Source: SYAN01 sp964406345 (lineage in GTDB: Bacteria > Actinomycetota > Actinomycetes > Nanopelagicales > Nanopelagicaceae). Taken from it: a DNA stretch of 42,129 nucleotides. A program made the position numbers and the translations under genes. Within the stretch, counting starts at the first letter, position 1; each line of letters opens with the position of its first letter. A model generated the notes under the pieces. That model was not told where the DNA came from. It did no database searches and worked only from the letters and a program-made list of their open reading frames with translations. The DNA lies in the NCBI GenBank assembly GCA_964406345.1, contig CAYORK010000009.1, positions 1 through 42,129 on the forward strand, written 5' to 3'. Shown in pieces: positions 1-8,080 of this stretch.

Positions 1-2229
1 GTGTAGTAGTACGGCGGTTGAGAGCCAGCATTGGCACCAAGGGTTGAAGGGTCACGCGGAATTCGCCAGAAATCCTGACCGCTATAGAAAGCATCGGCGG
101 TCCTGACGTGATACTCGGTCAAGATCTCGCGTTGGACCCGGAACATATCTTCGGGATAGCGGACATGACTGATCAGAGCATCGCTCATCGCGCTTCGTGG
201 CTTGACGGTTCCGTCGAATGCCTTGCCCCAAGCCTTGAGGATTGGATCCTTCTCATCCCAGGCATAGAGCGTGACAGTGCCGTCGTAAGCATCAACTGTC
301 GCCTTCACTGAGTTGCGAATGTAATTGACGGTACGGCTTGCGCTCGTTGCGAAGAGCGAGGTCTGTGTGAAGTCCTCGGTCGCTGCGGTTGCGAGCGTGC
401 TTCGACGTGAATATGGATATCCAGCACTGGTGGTGTACCCATCGAGGAGCCAGACCACCTTGCCATCGATGACAGCAGGATATGGATCGCCATCGAGAGT
501 CAGCCAAGGAGCGACCTTCTCAACGCGCTCACGTGGGCTTCGGTTATAGAGGATCTTCGAATCAGGACGGATCAAGTTGGAGAGCAGGATTCGCTGCTCC
601 TGGTAATTGATCGCAAAGAGAAGTCGACTGAAGAACGATCCGACAGGTACGCCACCTTTACCGGTGTAGGTGTAGTTGGCCTGTCCGTTCGGTGAGTTGT
701 CGTCTGGATAGTCGAACTCGATCGGCTCCGCACTCGTGCTACCTACGATGGAATAGGCGGGAACGTTCTCGCCGAAGTAGATCCGTGGCTGGAACTCACC
801 AAGTCCCTTGGTCGGTGGGATGTCGCCAAGGATGAAGTTCGGTTTGCCATCCGGGTCGCGTGAGTTTCCATAGGCAGCGACGAAGCCAAAACCATGGGTG
901 TAGACCAGATGATCGTTGATCCAATTTCGCTGCGGGTTACCGAGGATGTTGAGTTCTCGCACCGCAACGACTGCATCGCGTTGTACTCCATCGATGGTGT
1001 ATCGATCGATATCGAGCGATGACGGGAAGGTGTAATAGGGCTTGATCTGCTGCAACTGTCGGAAGGTCGCAGAGAGGACATTCGGATCCATCAATCGGAT
1101 GTTGTTGATCGTCGATGCATCATCGGAGAGCTGACCAGCAGATGTTTGGATCGTCGCGTTGTAATCCTTGAACTCGATCCCCTCAAGGCCGTAGGCAGCT
1201 CGAGTCGCCTCGAGGTTGCGCTGGATAAATGGCGCCTCCTTCGATGACTCCGAGGGACGTACTTGGAATTGCTGGATCAATGCCGGATAGATACCGGAGA
1301 TCAAGAGAGAGGAGATCAGCAGTAGTGCAGTGCCAGCCGCCGGCAAGACCCAAGAGCGACGGAAGATATTTGCGAAGAAGAGCAAGGCACAGATCACGGC
1401 CACACCGGAGAGGATCGCCTTAGCCGGAAGGACTGCATTGACATCAGTGAAGGTAAGGCCTGTGATCAAACGACTCTCTTTGAGCGCGAGCGCGTAGCGA
1501 TCAAACCAGTAAGCGACCGCCTTGAGGAGGACGAAGATTCCAAGGAGCACGGAGAGCTGGACCCGGGCTGCGACGGTGGTCCGATCCTCTTTCACCTGTG
1601 GCCGGATTCCGCCATAGAGATAGTGGACGATCGCGGTTGCGATCAAGGTCAGCACCATCGTGGAGATCGCCCAACCGATCAACGCTTGATAGAAGGGCAA
1701 CTTGAATACGAAGAATGAGATGTCGAGATTGAACTGTGGATCTGTGCTTCCGAACTCTCCACCGTTGCGGAAGAGGAGCCAGTCCTGCCAGAGATTGGTC
1801 GCCGAGGAACCCGCGAAGTAGAAGAAGACCACGAAGACACCGAGAGTGATCAACTTCTTGATCGGCTCGATCTGGGAGCGATAGCGCTCGAGGTTGTCAG
1901 CTTCGACAGAGAGCGGGACATAGATCGGACGCTTGCGATATGCGATGACGATGTTGACGGTGAGGATCACGGCAGTGAGGAGTCCGAAAAGGACGAAGAG
2001 CGCTGCCTTGGTGAGCAAGACCGTTGACCAGACCGTGGTGAACTCGACCGACTTGAACCAGAGGTAATCGGTATAGAAGCCACTCAATGAGACGAGTACT
2101 GTCGCAAGGACTGCGAAGGCGATGAAGGTGATCGCAAGAGGACCCGGCCTGCGCCTCCCGCCACCTGCGCCTCTGGCTCCTCGGAAAGGATTGTTGAAAC
2201 CGCTATTGGAGAAATCACCGAAGGTCATG
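1..2229 (-). CDS. UPF0182 family membrane protein (3' end outside window)
   Basis: The minus frame is open from an ATG at 2229 to the left edge, 743 codons, so the C-terminus is missing. The first ~300 residues are rich in membrane segments (for example PLAITFIAFAVLATVL near residue 32), and a long soluble part follows with motifs such as WINDHLVYTHGFG and YYTFPSSLDIDRY. This layout is that of UPF0182 (COG1615), large actinobacterial and cyanobacterial membrane proteins of about 900-1000 residues with no established function. It lies 30 bp downstream of the YlbL-like protease in the same direction, a common actinobacterial neighbourhood. The N-terminus MTFGDFSNSG is Gly/Arg rich before the first helix. 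A TAAGTT box six bases before the ATG supports this start and suggests its own leaderless promoter. Family assignment is secure; function is unknown. Confidence 0.93.
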
Positions 2230-2235
2230 GGCGTA

Positions 2236-2241
2236 ACTTAC
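2236..2241 (-). promoter_or_regulatory. Candidate leaderless -10 box of the UPF0182 gene
   Basis: On the minus strand TAAGTT is followed by six bases and the ATG at 2229. It fits the TANNNT actinobacterial -10 pattern placed so that transcription would begin at the start codon. No Shine-Dalgarno is visible. One of seven such cases in the window. Confidence 0.5.
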
Positions 2242-2259
2242 CCAAACATCCTGAGCCCG

Positions 2260-3339
2260 CTACCGCAGGGTTTGGCAGCTCGGCCGTTTCGACGGGTCGC
2301 TATCGCGAAGGACTTCCACCGCTTCTCTGAGGGTTGCGACCGGGATCACCTGCAGACCATCAGGTATGTGAGAGATGTCATCACAATTATCGACGGGCGC
2401 CAAGAAAATAGTCGCACCACTTCGTCGCGCACCTATCAACTTGCTCTCGATGCCGCCGATCGCACCGATCCGACCCTGGATATCGATGGTTCCAGTGCCA
2501 GCGATCCGTCGGCCACGGAGCAGATCCTCACCGGTCATCTTCTCGATGATTCCAAGCGTGAAGATCATTCCGGCAGAGGGACCACCAGTGTTCTTGATAT
2601 CGATCTCGATATCGATCGGGGATTCGAAATCCACGGTCAAGAAGATGCCGATCGCACTCCCTTGGTCATTTGCGATCAACTCGATCCTCGGGAATTTGAG
2701 GATCACACCATCGCGCTCCACTTCCATCGAGATCTGCTCATCAGGTGATTTCGCTCGAACGAGTTCGACGATATCCGCAGCGGATGCGACACTCTTGCCG
2801 TCGACTCGCAAGATCACGTCACCAATCTCGAGTTTGCCCTCAGCATCCGATTGCTCGAGGATCTGGACGATGCGCGCTTTCGTATCGAGCTCGTAACCAA
2901 GGAAGGTCAAGGCGTTGTAGATCGCAGACTGTTGCGATGTCGTCATCTCCAACTTCTCTTGCGTTCTTATCTTCTTCGGGTTCGATCCCTCTGGATAGAT
3001 CGCACTCCGCGGGTAGACGCTCTGGTCACCACGGATCCATGCATAGAGGATCTCTGCACCAAGGACTTTGCTCCGCGGAGTCGTGACATAGACCGTGGTC
3101 AAGAAGAGACGACCATCCTTGTCGCGTTGCGCGAGGTCCTCTGATGCGAAACTCGAAGGGACCGAGATCATCTTCCCGAGTACATCGTCGGGAGTCCCTG
3201 GTCGAAAGATCACATAAGGGAGCGGAAGCACGAGCGAAGTGATGAGGATAAGAATCAGGAAAGTACCCGCTATTCGAGACCTCGGCGCACGAATCGCTCT
3301 CATCTCATAGCCGTACGGCGAAGTGGTGAAGGGAATCAC
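2260..3339 (-). CDS. PDZ domain-containing Lon-like serine protease (YlbL family)
   Basis: A 359-residue protein (GTG start) with one N-terminal membrane helix (about residues 24-45, GTFLILILITSLVLPL), a PDZ domain around 145-215 (GDVILRVDGKSV) and a C-terminal Lon-type peptidase domain. The Ser-Lys dyad is visible as GGPSAG (Ser255) and GGIESKLIGA (Lys300). Lacking the Lon AAA+ module, it should be a membrane-anchored extracytoplasmic peptidase, as in the YlbL/SdrC family (COG3480). It starts 12 bp after the small membrane gene upstream and ends 30 bp before UPF0182, so co-transcription is likely. An internal ATG at 3303 (MRAIRAPRSR) is an alternative start that keeps the helix; no clear ribosome site decides between them. 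Physiological substrate unknown. Confidence 0.92.
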   Translation of the reverse strand: MIPFTTSPYGYEMRAIRAPRSRIAGTFLILILITSLVLPLPYVIFRPGTPDDVLGKMISVPSSFASEDLAQRDKDGRLFLTTVYVTTPRSKVLGAEILYAWIRGDQSVYPRSAIYPEGSNPKKIRTQEKLEMTTSQQSAIYNALTFLGYELDTKARIVQILEQSDAEGKLEIGDVILRVDGKSVASAADIVELVRAKSPDEQISMEVERDGVILKFPRIELIANDQGSAIGIFLTVDFESPIDIEIDIKNTGGPSAGMIFTLGIIEKMTGEDLLRGRRIAGTGTIDIQGRIGAIGGIESKLIGARRSGATIFLAPVDNCDDISHIPDGLQVIPVATLREAVEVLRDSDPSKRPSCQTLR

Positions 3340-3351
3340 GATGCATCTATC

Positions 3352-3717
3352 TCAGCGATCGCTGTTCTCTGTATCCGTCATCTTGTTGGTACCTGATCGA
3401 TCGGTCAGGTGGTTCGTCTCGCTAGCAGAGCGGCTATCAAAGCCGCCAGAAGAGCGGCCGGTAGAGGAAAAGGTGCGATCCTTCTCGAGACTTCTTTGGA
3501 AATTCTGAAACCTACCTACGGATCGATTGGTCTGGTTCTCATATTTGGTCTGGAACTTCGAAACCCAAATCACATAACCGATCGCACCGATGAAGGCGAA
3601 AAGGGGAATCAACCACCAGACCAAAGGAGAGAGTGGGGCAGCATCCTCGGCAGCCAACGGTCTCGTCGCATGAAAGACGAGCTGCGAGACAGATAGCGCG
3701 TGCGTGGATGCGAGCAT
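3352..3717 (-). CDS. Small single-pass membrane protein
   Basis: This 121-residue protein has an N-terminal stretch that may be exposed outside, one strong membrane helix (about residues 32-52, VWWLIPLFAFIGAIGYVIW) and a hydrophilic Ser/Arg-rich cytoplasmic tail. I do not recognise a named family. It is the first gene of the minus-strand group leading into the Lon-like protease (12-bp gap) and UPF0182. TAGCCT exactly six bases before the ATG at 3717 matches the leaderless promoter pattern and is the best support for both start and gene. The overlapping plus-strand frames lack a ribosome site and read as shadows. Confidence 0.7.
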   Translation of the reverse strand: MLASTHALSVSQLVFHATRPLAAEDAAPLSPLVWWLIPLFAFIGAIGYVIWVSKFQTKYENQTNRSVGRFQNFQRSLEKDRTFSSTGRSSGGFDSRSASETNHLTDRSGTNKMTDTENSDR

Positions 3718-3723
3718 TCGGCA

Positions 3724-3729
3724 AGGCTA
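3724..3729 (-). promoter_or_regulatory. Candidate leaderless -10 box of the small membrane protein gene
   Basis: Minus-strand TAGCCT, six bases (TGCCGA), then the ATG at 3717. Same geometry as the other TANNNT-N6-ATG sites; it would drive the whole 3717-to-1 group. Confidence 0.5.
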
Positions 3730-3850
3730 TGGGATTGAGGCCTTCCATGAGCTCCCTGAATCCTGCTTCGAAGGTCACAGTCTGAGAATCTGTTGATCAC
3801 GGAATACTCACCGCTTCTGATGGGTTGAGCCATCTAGGGTGCAGGCTGAT

Positions 3851-3882
3851 CCCAAGATCTCAAGAGCCCAAGATCTCAAGAA
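3851..3882 (+). repeat. Two-copy 16-bp tandem repeat before the DUF2342 gene
   Basis: CCCAAGATCTCAAGAG at 3851-3866 is followed directly by CCCAAGATCTCAAGAA at 3867-3882, then CCCAAGG, which begins the ribosome site. Each unit contains AGATCT. It lies in the 5' untranslated region; a simple duplication is the likely origin, and a regulatory role is only possible. Confidence 0.75.
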
Positions 3883-3899
3883 CCCAAGGAGGCGTTTCG

Positions 3900-5282
3900 A
3901 TGGCTAATGGCTTCGGCTTCGGCCCCGATGACTCCAGCGCTGACTCCGATAAAGATAAGAATGAGGGCGGCGAGAACCAGCCCAACCCAGCCAACTTCGA
4001 CATCAATCAGATCTTTGAACAGATGAGGGCCATGGGTCTTCCTACCCCTGAACTTCCTGATCACGTCAAGGATCAACTCAATGCGCTCACCGCAATGGCA
4101 CAGGGCATGGTCAACAGCACCCAGAACCCCGATGGTTCCTCCACGCCTTTCAATCTCCCCATCAATGTCATCCGAGATATCTCTCGTCGCACTCTCGCCA
4201 CAAGTGGAGAACGTCCGGTCGGACATCTCGACAACGATGCGATGAAGGGGGCGCTTCGACTCGCCGACCTTTGGATCGACAGCGTCACTGCACTTCCGAA
4301 GTCGAGCATCACTGAAGACGAATTGTTAGCGGCATCGAGAAGCGACTGGATCAACTACTCCATCGATGGATGGCAGTCCTTCACTACACCTCTCGTGGAG
4401 GGAATCGCAGAGGCGATGCAACGTATGATCAACTCCGCGAGTGAGAACCAACCGCTGGCCACACCGATCAACATCTCACAGTTGATGGCAGGGTTCGTGG
4501 GGACGATGATTCGTACTCAACTCGGTCGCTCGATCGGTAAGTTCGCAACCACAGTCACGAGTGCGCACGATGCAGCAATCCCACTCTCGGCCAACGCTTC
4601 CACTTTCTTGATCCCCGAGAACGTCCGCGCCTGGGGTGAAGGTCTCGGAATCGACGAGCGTGAGGTTGAGATCTACCTCGCCCTACGTGAGGCGGCCGCA
4701 GCGCGACTCTTCGCTGCAACGCCTTGGTTGCGCGAGCATCTCCAGAACCTGGTCAGTCGATATGGCAAAGGAATCAACATCGATGTCGAATCGATGCAAC
4801 GTCAGGCAGAGGATGCACTCTCACGCGGAGCAATCGATCCCACAGATCCGACTTCGATGCAGAATGCGATCGCAGAAGGGATCTTCACGCCTGAGGAGAG
4901 CGAATCGCAACGAGTCGCACTCGCGCAGTTGGAGTTGATCCTTGCACTCATCGAAGGATGGATCGATCTCATCGTCGTCGACGCTGCTGGCGAGAGACTT
5001 CCCTCGCTCTCGCGACTTCAAGAGACGCAACGACGTCGTCGTGCGACGCAATCTCCTACCCAAGAACTCTTCGCATCACTCATTGGCCTCGAAGTCTCAC
5101 CACGCACCATCAGAGAGTGTTCGAATTTCTGGCGAGAGGTGACCTCTGCGCTCTCGGTGGAAGAACGTGACCGGCTTTGGGAAGAGGCCTTCGCACTTCC
5201 TACGGTCGAAGAAGTATCGGACCCAGTGAACTTCCTGAGGACTCGGCGAGCACCCGATGATCTCTCCGGACTTGAGGGCTAA
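3900..5282 (+). CDS. DUF2342 / zinc-dependent metalloprotease-like protein lacking the expected histidines
   Basis: The 460-residue product belongs to the actinobacterial DUF2342 family (putative zinc-dependent hydrolase, TIGR03624 type). The ATG at 3900 is chosen because AAGGAGG lies at 3886-3892, seven bases upstream; the frame also runs back to 3825 but that stretch contains the ribosome site. The N-terminus (MANGFGFGPDD) is followed by a disordered Asp/Asn/Glu-rich segment, then an all-helical body. From memory, relatives carry REAAHQRLFAH at the presumed metal site; here residues 263-273 read REAAAARLFAA, and the later GWVDEVV motif reads GWIDLIV (354-360). Both histidines are replaced by alanine, so the protein may not bind zinc. 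It is divergent from the small membrane protein/protease group, a pairing seen in many actinobacteria. Confidence 0.88.
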   Translation: MANGFGFGPDDSSADSDKDKNEGGENQPNPANFDINQIFEQMRAMGLPTPELPDHVKDQLNALTAMAQGMVNSTQNPDGSSTPFNLPINVIRDISRRTLATSGERPVGHLDNDAMKGALRLADLWIDSVTALPKSSITEDELLAASRSDWINYSIDGWQSFTTPLVEGIAEAMQRMINSASENQPLATPINISQLMAGFVGTMIRTQLGRSIGKFATTVTSAHDAAIPLSANASTFLIPENVRAWGEGLGIDEREVEIYLALREAAAARLFAATPWLREHLQNLVSRYGKGINIDVESMQRQAEDALSRGAIDPTDPTSMQNAIAEGIFTPEESESQRVALAQLELILALIEGWIDLIVVDAAGERLPSLSRLQETQRRRRATQSPTQELFASLIGLEVSPRTIRECSNFWREVTSALSVEERDRLWEEAFALPTVEEVSDPVNFLRTRRAPDDLSGLEG

Positions 5283-5316
5283 GGATCTCGGCTTCGAGCA
5301 CTCCGAAAAGAAAAAG

Positions 5317-5387
5317 CGAAGTCCCCGGGCGCATGTTCCCTATCTGCCTTCCCCTTGCAGAGAGTGAACCGTTATCCGGGGACTTCG
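5317..5387 (-). terminator. Hairpin with T-rich tail on the minus strand; possible structured RNA element
   Basis: CGAAGTCCCCGG (5317-5328) and CCGGGGACTTCG (5376-5387) are perfect 12-bp complements. Read on the minus strand the hairpin is followed by CTTTTTCTTTT, like an intrinsic terminator, but the 47-nt loop is unusually long and contains its own CTGC/GCAG pair. It could terminate a minus-strand transcript or be part of a non-coding RNA in the 5283-5663 intergenic region. Confidence 0.5.
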
Positions 5388-5389
5388 TA

Positions 5390-5432
5390 GGCGGAAACTA
5401 AAACACTTCCTGAGAAATAGCAATTAGCCGCC
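5390..5432. other. Inverted repeat GGCGG/CCGCC between two terminator-like hairpins
   Basis: GGCGG at 5390-5394 can pair with CCGCC at 5428-5432 across an A-rich loop. It sits directly between the 12-bp hairpin and the 8-bp terminator hairpin, so the whole block 5317-5483 could fold as one RNA. No known RNA family was recognised on either strand. Confidence 0.4.
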
Positions 5433-5452
5433 TGCTCTCCGCGGGAGTAGAC

Positions 5453-5483
5453 GAGTCTTTGACAGAATCCGAAAGACTCTTTT
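5453..5483 (+). terminator. Intrinsic terminator downstream of the DUF2342 gene
   Basis: GAGTCTTT (5453-5460) pairs perfectly with AAAGACTC (5472-5479) around an 11-nt loop and is followed by TTTT. It lies 170 bp after the DUF2342 stop, so it may end that transcript or a separate small RNA starting in the intergenic region. Confidence 0.6.
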
Positions 5484-5581
5484 CCTGCTTCGACACGCCC
5501 GACCTTGCTGAAACAACTCAACCTAAGGTTCAGACTTTTCCTAGGCCGATAATTCTCATCGGTGCCAATGCGATCTATCTC

Positions 5582-5608
5582 ATGAAGCTCATGAAGCTCA
5601 TGGAGTGA
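5582..5608 (+). repeat. ATGAAGCTC direct repeats forming a 8-codon open frame
   Basis: ATGAAGCTC occurs twice in tandem followed by ATGGAG and TGA, which reads MKLMKLME-stop. It lies 55 bp before the metallopeptidase ribosome site. A leader peptide is conceivable but no ribosome site precedes it; more likely a short repeat. Confidence 0.35.
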
Positions 5609-5666
5609 ATGAGTCGAACCGAGTCGAGAGAGAAGTTGAGAAAGAAGTTCGAAGGAGGTGTGGATG

Positions 5667-6353
5667 ATGGGAGAGAGCGCGCGGGAAGTGGAGAACTTCC
5701 TTCAGGGTGAACTCTTCGACCCTACTCTCCTGGCCATGCCAACGACGAGAAGCCATTCACGAACCAGACCTGACTCCATCGCAGAACCGAACCACTCTGA
5801 CCGGGATTCGCACCGGCCATCCCGGAGCGAGACCCTGCGACTCGACCTTCCGCATGATCCACCCGTCCGCATCGTCAAGAGCAAGCGTCGGAAGCGCCAC
5901 ATCGCTGCCTACCGCCAAAGTGGAGAGATCGTCATCAGCGTCCCGTTCCGCACTACTCGTGCTGAGATCAGCGCCTTGATCCCCGAGATGGTCGCTCGAG
6001 TGATCGCCGGTGAACAGCGGAGCCGAAAGAGCGAAACAGAATTGGAGGCAAGGGCTCACTCACTTCTTCAAACCCATCTACCTGAACTAGCCCTTCGCCC
6101 AGCATCGATCACATGGCGCCCGATGATTGAACGTTGGGGCTCCTGCACCACAGTCGATCGGACGATCCGCATCTCGGAACGACTCCAAGGCGCACCCGAC
6201 TACGTGATCGACTATGTCCTCTTCCACGAATTGATCCATCTTGAGATCCCCGGCCATGGTGACGACTTCCACACGCTGCTCTCACGCTTTCCCGACTCTC
6301 TTCGGGCCGAGGCCTACCTCGAAGGCTATGAAGCGGGCGAGCGCGGCTGCTGA
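5667..6353 (+). CDS. YgjP-like M48-type metal-dependent hydrolase
   Basis: A 228-residue protein of the COG1451 (DUF45, YgjP) family. The zinc site is visible as HELIH at 187-191 with a further histidine in PGHGDDF (197), and WGSC at 157-160 is also characteristic. The first ~65 residues are a poorly conserved Ser/Arg/Pro-rich extension; the domain begins near VRIVKSKRRKRH. AAGGAGG at 5652-5658 precedes two possible ATGs: 5664 (five-base gap) and 5667 (eight-base gap, preferred); the GTG at 5658 overlaps the ribosome site and is unlikely. Family members are cytoplasmic putative proteases whose substrates are unknown. It precedes the DUF5679 and ThiF-like genes, a familiar actinobacterial grouping. 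Confidence 0.88.
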   Translation: MGESAREVENFLQGELFDPTLLAMPTTRSHSRTRPDSIAEPNHSDRDSHRPSRSETLRLDLPHDPPVRIVKSKRRKRHIAAYRQSGEIVISVPFRTTRAEISALIPEMVARVIAGEQRSRKSETELEARAHSLLQTHLPELALRPASITWRPMIERWGSCTTVDRTIRISERLQGAPDYVIDYVLFHELIHLEIPGHGDDFHTLLSRFPDSLRAEAYLEGYEAGERGC

Positions 6354-6417
6354 ATCGGACATTTAGGGCAGAAAATCCCATCTCTCGCCTATCTCACGCG
6401 TGAAATCCCCGAGTAAG

Positions 6418-6469
6418 CCCGCATGCGGGGGTATGGTGAGGGCATTCGCCAACTGGCGACGATAGGAGG
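6418..6469 (+). promoter_or_regulatory. Leader of the DUF5679 gene: two palindromes, -10-like box and strong RBS
   Basis: CCCGCATGCGGG (6418-6429) is a perfect 12-bp palindrome, followed by TATGGT (6432-6437), a possible -10 box. TCGCCA/TGGCGA (6446-6451 and 6454-6459) is a second inverted repeat, then AGGAGG at 6464-6469, eight bases before the ATG. No convincing -35 was seen. The palindromes could be regulator sites flanking the promoter. Confidence 0.4.
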
Positions 6470-6477
6470 AAATAACT

Positions 6478-6636
6478 ATGGCTGAGACCTATAAAGGTGA
6501 GGCTTACTGCGTGAAGTGCAAAGAGAAGCGTCAGTTCGAAGGAACTGTGAAAGTCTCTGACTCTGGTCGTCGCATGGCACAGGGCATCTGCCCCACATGT
6601 GGCACCAAGGTCAACCGCATTCTCGGCAAGGCATAA
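6478..6636 (+). CDS. DUF5679 zinc-ribbon small protein
   Basis: This gene of 52 residues is too short for ordinary ORF cut-offs. The protein (MAETYKGEAYCVKCKEKRQF at its start) has two CxxC knuckles, CVKC and CPTC, about 28 residues apart, the pattern of a zinc ribbon, and matches DUF5679, a small actinobacterial family of unknown function. AGGAGG eight bases before the ATG and an intrinsic terminator 25 bp after the stop show it is a discrete, probably well expressed transcript. The zinc ribbon suggests binding to nucleic acid or the ribosome, but that is inference. Confidence 0.9.
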   Translation: MAETYKGEAYCVKCKEKRQFEGTVKVSDSGRRMAQGICPTCGTKVNRILGKA

Positions 6637-6660
6637 GCCCACCGACAATCGCTTTACGAG

Positions 6661-6693
6661 AGAGCCGTCCCGGTTTTAGGGGCGGCTCTTTTG
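6661..6693 (+). terminator. Intrinsic terminator after DUF5679 gene
   Basis: AGAGCCGTCCC (6661-6671) pairs with GGGGCGGCTCT (6679-6689), one G-T pair, seven-base loop, followed by TTTTGCTTTG. A strong rho-independent terminator separating the small gene from the ThiF-like gene. Confidence 0.9.
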
Positions 6694-6778
6694 CTTTGCC
6701 ACCTCAGGATCCTCGCTATCCACAACGGGACTTCTCGAGCCAGCGGCCACGAACTGCGCCAGACCAGAATCCCGCGCT

Positions 6779-8080
6779 ATGGGTCCTCATCACTCTCGCA
6801 AAGTCCTCCCGCCCTCGCCACTTCGTTCCATACGGATTGACCCGGATCAGGTCAATGCAACCTCTTACCCGACCACAGCCATCGGCGTGGAAGTCATCAC
6901 GATCGGTGAGGAGAGGCCGGGCGAGCGGATCTGGATCGGTGGAAGCGCACGAGGGGTCGAAGTCACTCGCCATCTCCGATTCTTCGCCCTCGACGCCCCT
7001 TCACTTCGCTCATCTCTCTTCACGGCGCTACGTGCCCTCGATGGTTCTCACTCCATTGGCGAGTTGAGCTCTTCGCTCGAGCTTCCAATCTCAGAGTTCA
7101 CCCGATTACTCCTCTATCTCGAGGGCGAAGGCTTGATCCACTTCCATTCCGAACGGTCAGTAAGGAAGCACGAAGCGACGCGGGGCAAAGATCCGAAGGA
7201 GATGCTTCGAAGGCGAGCGACGGAAGGTGAACTCACTCGTCGAGAGATCGAACGCGCATACCTTCCTCGTGGGACCTCTTTCCTCAAGCGCAACGAGCAA
7301 TCGATCATCATCGTCTCGGATCAAGCGACCTCTATCTCGCCGATAGCAACGACTCTCGCTTCACTTCTCTTTGGCGCAGGAGTGACTCGCATCAGATTCT
7401 TCGCACCTGACTCAGCAATGAGAAATCGACTCCATAGCGAGGAGAAGATCGCGGACCGAGACCTCGGGATCTCGATCTTCGATGGAGCGGATATCGGTGC
7501 GAACAAGGTAGAGAAGCTCTCCGAGCTCGCACACCGTAGCGCCATCTTGCCGCTCGAGGAGTCGCGCTCGATGGTCACAGATGACTTCGATGGCTCGCCG
7601 TCGACCCTCATCATCTCGGTTGGATTCCCGCGACCGGATCACCATCAACGATGGCTCTCAGAAGACAGGCCTTTCCTACTCGTTCCCGGCTACCTGCAAG
7701 GTGAGGTGAGAATCGGACCAGTCGTCATACCCGGCAAGACGCCATGCTTGCGTTGCTATGAACTCAACGAGATGGAGAATGACTTCTGGCGGGAGCAATC
7801 ACGACAACTTCAACTGCTTCAGCTCGCGATCGATCCACCGAAGATCGCATCGCACCTGATCGCATCACTCGCAGCTCACTTCGCACTCCGCTGGCTCGAT
7901 GCAGACGATGAGGGCAAGTTGGAACATCCGCTTCTAGGAGCGCAACAGATCCTCTCCCTCGAGCATCGATCTACTCATAGCGAAGGGGATCCGGGCCTCC
8001 TTCGCACCAGTAGATGGCAGAGCCATCCAGAATGTGGCTGTCTCTGGATGCCCTTGGCGCGGATCACAGCCCCATCATGA
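6779..8080 (+). CDS. ThiF/E1-like family protein with a C-terminal zinc tetrad
   Basis: The 433-residue protein resembles the actinobacterial ThiF-family / TOMM leader-binding-like proteins. An N-terminal winged-helix-like part (about 60-125, with ALDGSHSIGELSSSL) precedes a Rossmann-like E1 domain (about 172-290) and a C-terminal zinc site: CLRC (Cys323, Cys326) and CGC (Cys419, Cys421). The usual GxGxxG ATP loop is not evident (IIIVSDQATSISPIATTL is in its place), so adenylation activity is doubtful. No YcaO, precursor peptide or sulfur carrier lies nearby, so a role in peptide modification is not supported. The start at 6779 has no ribosome site, though CAGAAT lies eight bases upstream. 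The last 17 bp overlap the end of the convergent gene at 8064-9131. Confidence 0.72.
   Translation: MGPHHSRKVLPPSPLRSIRIDPDQVNATSYPTTAIGVEVITIGEERPGERIWIGGSARGVEVTRHLRFFALDAPSLRSSLFTALRALDGSHSIGELSSSLELPISEFTRLLLYLEGEGLIHFHSERSVRKHEATRGKDPKEMLRRRATEGELTRREIERAYLPRGTSFLKRNEQSIIIVSDQATSISPIATTLASLLFGAGVTRIRFFAPDSAMRNRLHSEEKIADRDLGISIFDGADIGANKVEKLSELAHRSAILPLEESRSMVTDDFDGSPSTLIISVGFPRPDHHQRWLSEDRPFLLVPGYLQGEVRIGPVVIPGKTPCLRCYELNEMENDFWREQSRQLQLLQLAIDPPKIASHLIASLAAHFALRWLDADDEGKLEHPLLGAQQILSLEHRSTHSEGDPGLLRTSRWQSHPECGCLWMPLARITAPS

Noticed and set aside
2122..2748. Plus-strand open frame opposite the protease and UPF0182 genes
   Set aside because: Antisense shadow with Asp/Arg-rich composition spanning the junction of two well supported minus-strand genes.
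6779..8080. Part of a thiazole/oxazole-modified peptide biosynthesis cluster
   Set aside because: The protein resembles the ThiF/TOMM-binding family, but there is no YcaO, dehydrogenase or precursor peptide nearby, and stand-alone relatives are common in actinobacteria.
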